IMG/VR virus record: IMGVR_UViG_3300037508_000677
Span: 1-23,008 of that record
Strand: one strand, 5' to 3'
Source: a virus
DNA: 23,008 nt
Of the stretch, positions 19,008 through 23,008 are shown piece after piece. The notes under the pieces are model-generated. The model worked only from the letters and a program-made list of their open reading frames with translations. It was not told the DNA's origin and ran no database searches. Every line of letters starts with the position of its first letter. Within the stretch, counting starts at the first letter, position 1. The translations under genes and the position numbers were made by a program.

Positions 19008-19035
19008 AGTATACCGCTATCGGAATACTAGACAA
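19008..19035 (-). promoter_or_regulatory. Leftward sigma70-type promoter (19.0-kb cassette)
   Basis: TTGTCT (-35, 19030-19035) and a consensus-like TATACT (-10, 19008-19013) are 16 bp apart, the spacer holding CCGATAGCGG. Upstream lies AAATCTTTTCAAGCCCCC, shared with the 15.8-kb promoter, and a GAAAAC/GTTTTC inverted repeat. Confidence 0.72.
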
Positions 19036-19056
19036 GGGGGCTTGAAAAGATTTCCC

Positions 19057-19071
19057 GAAAACCGCGTTTTC
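19057..19071. repeat. Inverted repeat GAAAAC-CGC-GTTTTC upstream of promoter
   Basis: Perfect 6-bp arms with a 3-nt loop, 20-odd bases upstream of the 19.0-kb -35. It corresponds to the 15824-15844 repeat beside the 15.8-kb promoter and may be a shared operator. Confidence 0.45.
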
Positions 19072-19116
19072 CCCGAGGAAACCGGGGGTAGGTACATCCG
19101 GCGTACCCACCCGGCA

Positions 19117-19167
19117 CAGCGAGGAGGCGGCGGGGAAAGGGAGAAAACCCGCCGCCTCAACTCGCTG
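19117..19167 (-). terminator. 51-nt two-part hairpin at the end of the right-hand operon
   Basis: Outer arms CAGCGAG/CTCGCTG and inner arms GAGGCGGCGGG/CCCGCCGCCTC form 18 bp of stem with a 2-nt bulge and a 13-nt loop, 8 bp after the stop of the 63-residue gene. No U-tract follows on the minus strand. Position supports a transcription end point before the 19.0-kb promoter. Confidence 0.55.
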
Positions 19168-19174
19168 GCCCGGA

Positions 19175-19366
19175 TCATTCGGTCGCGGGCTGCCGCAGTT
19201 CGTCGCGGTACGCCGCCTCGACCTTCAGTCGCCTCACCTCGAACAGAAGCCGCATCACATCCGCCGCGAGCGAGCCGCTCGTGCCCGCATCCCAGCACCC
19301 CGAGAACCGGCGGGCCCGTTGCTCGCACTCCGCGAGGTACGCGTCGGTGAGGGGCTCACGAGTCAT
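19175..19366 (-). CDS. Small hypothetical protein (63 aa)
   Basis: Starts at ATG 19366 in an ATGA overlap with the DUF1599-like gene. It is a short helical protein (LTDAYLAECEQRARRFSGCW, then LLFEVRRLKVEAAYRDELRQ), unknown family. It is the last gene of the right-hand operon, followed by the long hairpin. Confidence 0.5.
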   Translation of the reverse strand: MTREPLTDAYLAECEQRARRFSGCWDAGTSGSLAADVMRLLFEVRRLKVEAAYRDELRQPATE

Positions 19367-19866
19367 CGGTGTTCCTCGCGGTGAAGCAGGAGAGCCAAGA
19401 GCGAGTAGCTCGCGAGATCGAAGAGGTTGTCTTCGAGCGACTCGTTCTCAAGCCGCCCCGTGGCGTTGTATGCCGCCAGCCTCGTGACCTTGTCGGACAG
19501 GCGAACCATCGCACCTTTCCACGACGGGATGCCGACGAACTTCGCTCCGTTGCGGATGTTCGCGAGCGGGTCTTCGCCACTCGGGCAGCCGTAGTCTCGA
19601 CTCTTCCTTCGGTGCATCTCCTTCAGCGAGTCGCACAGATCGAAGAACTCGCGGCTCGTGGGGTGAACGTCATCCCGTAGCAGCGAGTCGCCACGCCAGA
19701 CGTTAGCCAGCACCTCGGCTGCACATTGCTGGGCAGGCTCGCAGCCCGCAAGCGGCGGCGGCGTGTAGCCCACCAGCTTGTCATCGCTCGGGTCGGTGCT
19801 CGCGAGCCGCTCCCGCACCGCTGCCCGCAGTTCATCGTTCGCCTTCTCCAAGATCGCCGCTGTCAT
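19363..19866 (-). CDS. DUF1599 / MazG-like nucleotide-modification-associated protein
   Basis: A 167-residue protein. The C-terminal half matches DUF1599 (nucleotide modification associated domain 1): LKEMHRRKSRDYG (81-93), DPLANIRNGAKFVGIPSWKG (99-118), VRLSDKVTRLAAY and LEDNLFDLASYSLLALLLH (144-162). The EDxxFDxAxY segment resembles the metal-binding helices of MazG-type NTP pyrophosphohydrolases. It may remove or control unusual nucleotides. The N-terminal 70 residues have no recognised domain. Start and stop both overlap neighbours by 4 bp (metallophosphoesterase upstream, small protein downstream). Confidence 0.75.
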   Translation of the reverse strand: MTAAILEKANDELRAAVRERLASTDPSDDKLVGYTPPPLAGCEPAQQCAAEVLANVWRGDSLLRDDVHPTSREFFDLCDSLKEMHRRKSRDYGCPSGEDPLANIRNGAKFVGIPSWKGAMVRLSDKVTRLAAYNATGRLENESLEDNLFDLASYSLLALLLHREEHR

Positions 19867-21050
19867 GTGAGTTCCTTTCGTGGGCCTGCGACGTGCGTCG
19901 CAATCATCCCGCCGTCGTTGGCGTAGATGAAAGTCTCCATCGCTTGTCTAGCGTTCAGAAATCCCAGGCTCGCGTGCCAATCGTCGGCGACGCAGAGCGA
20001 GGGTGCCGTTCGCACGAGCACGCCGTCAATCGTCTCGATCGGTCGCGACCACTCGGCAGCGGTCGAGTGGTAATGCCCGGTGTGGTACTCGCGGTACGGG
20101 CACGCCGCCCACTGCGACGCCGCCTCGATCGCCATGAGTTGCGGGAGCTTCTTCTTCGCCCGATGCCCGTGGGCGAAGCCGAGTAGGTTCCGCCCGTGCG
20201 AGAGGTACTTCCGCCCCGTGTAGTTGCCGTCGATCGTGATTCGTTTGTCGTTGCGGTATCGCTCCAGCAAGAGCCGATGGAAGACCCACGAAAGCGTCTC
20301 GTCGTGGTTGCCATGCACGAGCACGACATCGGTCGGCACGGTCTCGGCGGATCGCTCCACGATCCCGAGCAGCGTAGTCGTGCCAACGTCCAACATCTTC
20401 TGAAGTCGCCCGTCTCGTTCGAGTAGCGTGCCGCTGGAGGTCTCGGCACGCTCGGCCCGGTCGTAATGAAACAGATCCCCGAGGAAGGCGATCGTGCGGC
20501 GGGTGGGATTGTGGGAATCTCCCACCGCTAGGAGCTCGTGCCCAGTGTCGCGAACCACCCGCTCCGCGATCGAGAGATCCCAATCGGCTCCCGTGGTCGC
20601 CTTCCAACTGTAGTTCCCAAAATGGGTATCTGAAACGACCAGCACTTGCCAGAGCCCTGGCTTCGGCTTGCCGTGCCCCTTGCTCGCCGGGCGGCGGATG
20701 TCGCGGGTCGCCGCCCCGATCATCGCCTCGACCGCCTGGGCGACGTTCGGCCCGGCTTTCGGTCGCAGCCTGACGAACACGCGGTGGAGTTCAGTGACGG
20801 TCGTGCCGCCCTCGCCGTCGCTCGTGCCGACCTCCCACTTCGTCGCCTCACTCGCCGCGACTTCGTAGCGGGTCATGTCCGCTTCAATGTGGGCGAGCAG
20901 ATTATCGACCGTCTTGATCCGCCGGCTCGTGGAGCGGGCTTCGAGCGTGTCGCCTTCACGCCGCTGCGTGACCTGTTCCGCCGTGGCCGGCGGGCTGGGT
21001 GCGGGCAGGCTCGACACGACCGCCGCTTTCAGTCCTTGCTTGCCAGCCAT
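19863..21050 (-). CDS. Phage-type metallophosphoesterase
   Basis: A 395-residue protein starting at ATG 21050 (GGAG upstream). The reading to 21158 would overlap the neighbour without a site. Residues 1-130 form a charged N-terminal region (IKTVDNLLAHIEADMTRYEV, VFVRLRPKAG). The calcineurin-like phosphoesterase core has VVSDTHFGNYS (139-149), FLGDLFHYD (189-197), VHGNHDE (245-251), FAHGHR (292-297) and HTGHYHST (323-330), so all metal ligand blocks are present. Substrate may be a nucleotide, nucleic acid end or phosphoprotein; sequence does not decide. It is coupled to the DUF1599-like gene by a 4-bp overlap, which favours a nucleotide-related substrate. Confidence 0.88.
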   Translation of the reverse strand: MAGKQGLKAAVVSSLPAPSPPATAEQVTQRREGDTLEARSTSRRIKTVDNLLAHIEADMTRYEVAASEATKWEVGTSDGEGGTTVTELHRVFVRLRPKAGPNVAQAVEAMIGAATRDIRRPASKGHGKPKPGLWQVLVVSDTHFGNYSWKATTGADWDLSIAERVVRDTGHELLAVGDSHNPTRRTIAFLGDLFHYDRAERAETSSGTLLERDGRLQKMLDVGTTTLLGIVERSAETVPTDVVLVHGNHDETLSWVFHRLLLERYRNDKRITIDGNYTGRKYLSHGRNLLGFAHGHRAKKKLPQLMAIEAASQWAACPYREYHTGHYHSTAAEWSRPIETIDGVLVRTAPSLCVADDWHASLGFLNARQAMETFIYANDGGMIATHVAGPRKELT

Positions 21051-21280
21051 TCGCGTACTCCACAGAAGCCGCAGATCGTGATGCCGCGTTCTTTGCAGTT
21101 CGCCACGATCGCGGCGGCGAGCCCGCGACCCGAGGCTTGGATGGTTCCGGCCCGCCACTCGCGGCGGATCGCGAGCAGCTCTTCACGAACGTCATCGGGT
21201 AGGCGGTCGATCCACCGACCCACCGTTCGAGGAGCCTGCGGGGCGGCAGCCGCCACGATTGCCGAGCGGAGATCACTCAC
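21029..21280 (-). CDS. Small hypothetical protein
   Basis: An 83-residue protein from GTG 21280, overlapping the zincin gene by 8 bp and the metallophosphoesterase by 22 bp. It contains WIDRLPDDVREELLAIRREW and RGLAAAIVANCKERGITICG, with one CGFCG cysteine pair. The helix-turn-helix-like second half could bind DNA. No family is recognised. Confidence 0.5.
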   Translation of the reverse strand: MSDLRSAIVAAAAPQAPRTVGRWIDRLPDDVREELLAIRREWRAGTIQASGRGLAAAIVANCKERGITICGFCGVREWLASKD

Positions 21281-21563
21281 GCGGCACCTCCTTCACATTC
21301 AGCATTCCGAGCACGCGTCGCTGCACGCGGGCGAGCTCTGTGACTGCTTCCTCTGAGACTGTCGGGCCGAGAACCGCATGGGCGATCTCGTGCAGAATGG
21401 TCTCGATGCGTTGGGAGCCCCTAAGACGCTCGTCAATCAAGATCCTGGGGCTCGTAGCGTTGTCGAAGAACGTCCAGCCCATCGCGTCGCCACGCAGCCG
21501 GGTGAACCGCAGGAGCCACCGCTTGCCATCTATCGTGATGTGATGGTCTTCCGCCACGGGCAT
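21273..21563 (-). CDS. Zincin-like HExxH protein
   Basis: A 96-residue protein. The motif TILHEIAHAVLG (about 55-66) is the HExxH zinc site of metallopeptidases of the SprT/ImmA-like kind, with acidic residues in VSEEAVTELA downstream as possible third ligand. The N-terminal half is a beta region (HHITIDGKRWLLRFTRL; GWTFFDNATSPRILI). ATG 21563 has GAAAGGG immediately before it; GTG 21557, six bases inward, has better spacing. A small peptidase or an inactive relative is possible. Partner unknown. Confidence 0.65.
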   Translation of the reverse strand: MPVAEDHHITIDGKRWLLRFTRLRGDAMGWTFFDNATSPRILIDERLRGSQRIETILHEIAHAVLGPTVSEEAVTELARVQRRVLGMLNVKEVPRE

Positions 21564-21592
21564 CCCTTTCGCCCGTCAGTGTCGCGGGGCTG

Positions 21593-21913
21593 TCAACCGA
21601 ACACGGCTTTCGCGTACCGCTGGGCAAGCCGCCTCGCTCGCATCTGCAATCGCGTCCCCCATTCGTTGAGCCATCGCTGGCGAGCCTCACACCCGCACCC
21701 GCCGGGAGTGCCCTCGGTTCGCGTCCACCGCTCGACTCGCTCCTTGGTCACGCCAACGCGAGTCAGGCACTGCTCCACGAAGTCGCCCACCATGAACGGT
21801 CGCCACACCTCGACCGGCGGCGGGCGGCACTCGCGAAACGTGGGCAGACGCCGGGCTTGATGCCCGCAGACGCGGCACCGCAGATCGACGGGATCGTAAA
21901 CGCACTGGCTCAC
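21593..21913 (-). CDS. Small cysteine-rich zinc protein
   Basis: A 106-residue protein from GTG 21913, in a GTGA overlap with the structural-like gene. CRVCGHQARRLPT (CxxC near residue 13) and GGCGCEARQRWLNEWG (about 71-86) carry the metal-ligand candidates, separated by GDFVEQCLTRVGVTKERVER. I recall this pattern of CxxC, GDxxExxLxxxGVTKERV and CGCxxRQ from proteins near planctomycete phage regions. Function unknown, possibly structural or DNA-associated. Confidence 0.6.
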   Translation of the reverse strand: MSQCVYDPVDLRCRVCGHQARRLPTFRECRPPPVEVWRPFMVGDFVEQCLTRVGVTKERVERWTRTEGTPGGCGCEARQRWLNEWGTRLQMRARRLAQRYAKAVFG

Positions 21914-23008
21914 GAGATGGTCGCGGTGTAGGCGGGGGTGTTGAACATCCCTGTCACTAGCGTGTATGCGCCAGCCGGTGGCGAACAGACCGGGAAATCA
22001 ATGCAATCGCAGCCGGGGTAGTAAACGCCGGGAACAAACTCAAAAAACGGGCCGCTAAGGTTTATCCGCAGCCGGCATTTTTTGTAACACGTATCGTCGC
22101 AGCCTGCGTCAACGAATGTAAGCAATGTGTCAGACAGCGTTGCACATGGCTCAACGACAGCCTCCAACGAAAACGAATAGGTAGAGCCTTCAAAAACATA
22201 CGTGCCGTTCGTGACCCATCGTGTCGGGTTGGCATTGAACGCGTCGATCAGTCCGCTGCTTCGGCTCAGCACGTAGTCTCCCTCTGCGGGCCTGCCGAAC
22301 GAGCTCTCAATCAGATACTCAAGGTTGATAGTGATTTCCGCCGGCGTGGGCTCTTCATTGAGGCAGCACGAGCCGCAGACGCCGGTCGCATGAGATGAGC
22401 CGCCAGCGATTGAGGGAACTACCGGGGAGCCCGTAGCATCCTCGACACTTCCGCCGCCCGAGACAACAGTCGCAGTAACGTCGTTGAACGCCGGCACGCT
22501 CTGAGCCTTGTCGGGAAACTCCAGCGTAAAACTACTGCAATCTGCGATTTGTTCCTCGGTAGTCAGGCTGACGAGCGGGGCTTGAAGCAAGGATTTCGCG
22601 GGCTCGGCAGTCTTGTCTTGGCGGTACTCAAACACAATGGCTGAAGACGAATACGTGCCGAGAGCCAGAGGGTTGCACAGATAGCCCCGGTACTCGCACG
22701 CGTAACTCGGGATATTGAAGAAACTCCCAAAGAACTTACTGCGGGCCAGCACGAACGACTTCCCGTTCATGTACTCGCCCATGCAGTACTGATTCGGAAA
22801 CCCCTCGGCTTCGTACCCGTCGCCTCCGTTGTTGACCGTGACGCTCGTGATCTCGCCGAACGTCGGGCTGTCGGGGTCATCGTCCACGTTCACGGTGAAC
22901 GTCGCCCCGTCGCCATCACTAGGGGCGATCTGGTCGAGCACTACTGTGATGTCGGCGACCAGCGGCGGGGCGTCGGGGTCTTCACCGTAGAACGCACCGC
23001 CGTCCGAG
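21910..23008 (-). CDS. Partial cysteine-rich protein, possibly a phage structural protein (open at right edge)
   Basis: The frame has no stop from 21910 to the window edge; a GTG at 22941 is only an internal codon since the frame continues upstream (SDGGAFYGEDPDAPPLVADI). At least 365 residues. GEITSVTVNNGGDGY resembles short glycine-rich repeats of phage tail and fibre proteins. Cysteine clusters (CGSCCLNEE, CDDTCYKKCRL, CDCIDFPVC) are unusual for a cytoplasmic protein and suggest zinc sites or disulfides. The codon use and base composition are visibly more AT-rich than in the replication genes. A virion component is a reasonable guess. The family is not recognised. Confidence 0.6.
   Translation of the reverse strand, partial: SDGGAFYGEDPDAPPLVADITVVLDQIAPSDGDGATFTVNVDDDPDSPTFGEITSVTVNNGGDGYEAEGFPNQYCMGEYMNGKSFVLARSKFFGSFFNIPSYACEYRGYLCNPLALGTYSSSAIVFEYRQDKTAEPAKSLLQAPLVSLTTEEQIADCSSFTLEFPDKAQSVPAFNDVTATVVSGGGSVEDATGSPVVPSIAGGSSHATGVCGSCCLNEEPTPAEITINLEYLIESSFGRPAEGDYVLSRSSGLIDAFNANPTRWVTNGTYVFEGSTYSFSLEAVVEPCATLSDTLLTFVDAGCDDTCYKKCRLRINLSGPFFEFVPGVYYPGCDCIDFPVCSPPAGAYTLVTGMFNTPAYTATIS

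Noticed and set aside
20646-21356. 236-codon plus-strand ORF
   Set aside because: Antisense to the metallophosphoesterase; Arg-rich shadow.
1-23008. tRNA genes or a CRISPR array
   Set aside because: No T-loop/acceptor pairing was found by eye and no regularly spaced repeats apart from the short iterons and tandem operator copies.

Overview
The window looks like about 23 kb of a temperate tailed-phage genome or prophage from a high-GC bacterium. The phage case rests on a RusA Holliday-junction resolvase, a Sak4-like RecA-fold ATPase beside a DDIPF-tailed single-strand-binding protein, a replication-initiator-like protein, a phage-type metallophosphoesterase, a tyrosine integrase and many small overlapping genes. 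Resemblance of the integrase and of the CGC-type zinc protein at 21.6-21.9 kb to proteins I recall from Planctomycetes suggests such a host. That is inference from memory, not a search. No rRNA, tRNA or CRISPR array was found.

Every gene except the integrase (16316-17254) reads leftward on the minus strand. From the right edge: a Cys-rich, structural-looking partial protein (21910 to beyond 23008) is followed by small zinc and zincin proteins, a metallophosphoesterase, a DUF1599/MazG-like protein and a small protein, ending at a 51-nt hairpin (19117-19167). A promoter at 19008-19035 then drives a zinc-finger protein, a small protein, a C5-cytosine methyltransferase and an excisionase-like HTH protein, which converges on int with a 2-bp gap. 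A second excisionase-like gene is divergent from int across a control region rich in inverted repeats (16120-16315). A second copy of the promoter (15769-15797) drives two small proteins. A 23-codon ORF with a strong ribosome binding site lies further downstream.

From about 14.98 kb a long leftward replication/recombination segment begins, behind two tandem 16-bp elements related to those promoters. It runs: small protein, Sak4-like ATPase, SSB, small proteins, a ParB-like/PAPS-reductase-like pair resembling IbrB/IbrA, a second tyrosine recombinase, a PD-(D/E)XK-like protein, a second ParB-like protein (in a patch of lower GC), small proteins, the replication-initiator-like protein, a LexA-type winged helix protein, small proteins, a beta sliding clamp, a HTH protein, a secreted trypsin-like protease and RusA. 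The left edge carries a small secreted protein and a tightly coupled trio: class I methyltransferase, glycosyltransferase-like protein, and a B12-type radical SAM enzyme cut by the window edge.

Most junctions are 1-4 bp start/stop overlaps (ATGA, GTGA, TGATG, TAATG), implying translational coupling. The observations most worth following are: three GCGGACA iterons with an exact 11-bp period, between a polypurine tract and hairpins, inside the replication gene (a lambda-O-like candidate origin); the IbrA/IbrB-like pair; the duplicated promoter/operator modules; and an integrase bracketed by two basic-tailed excisionase-like proteins.
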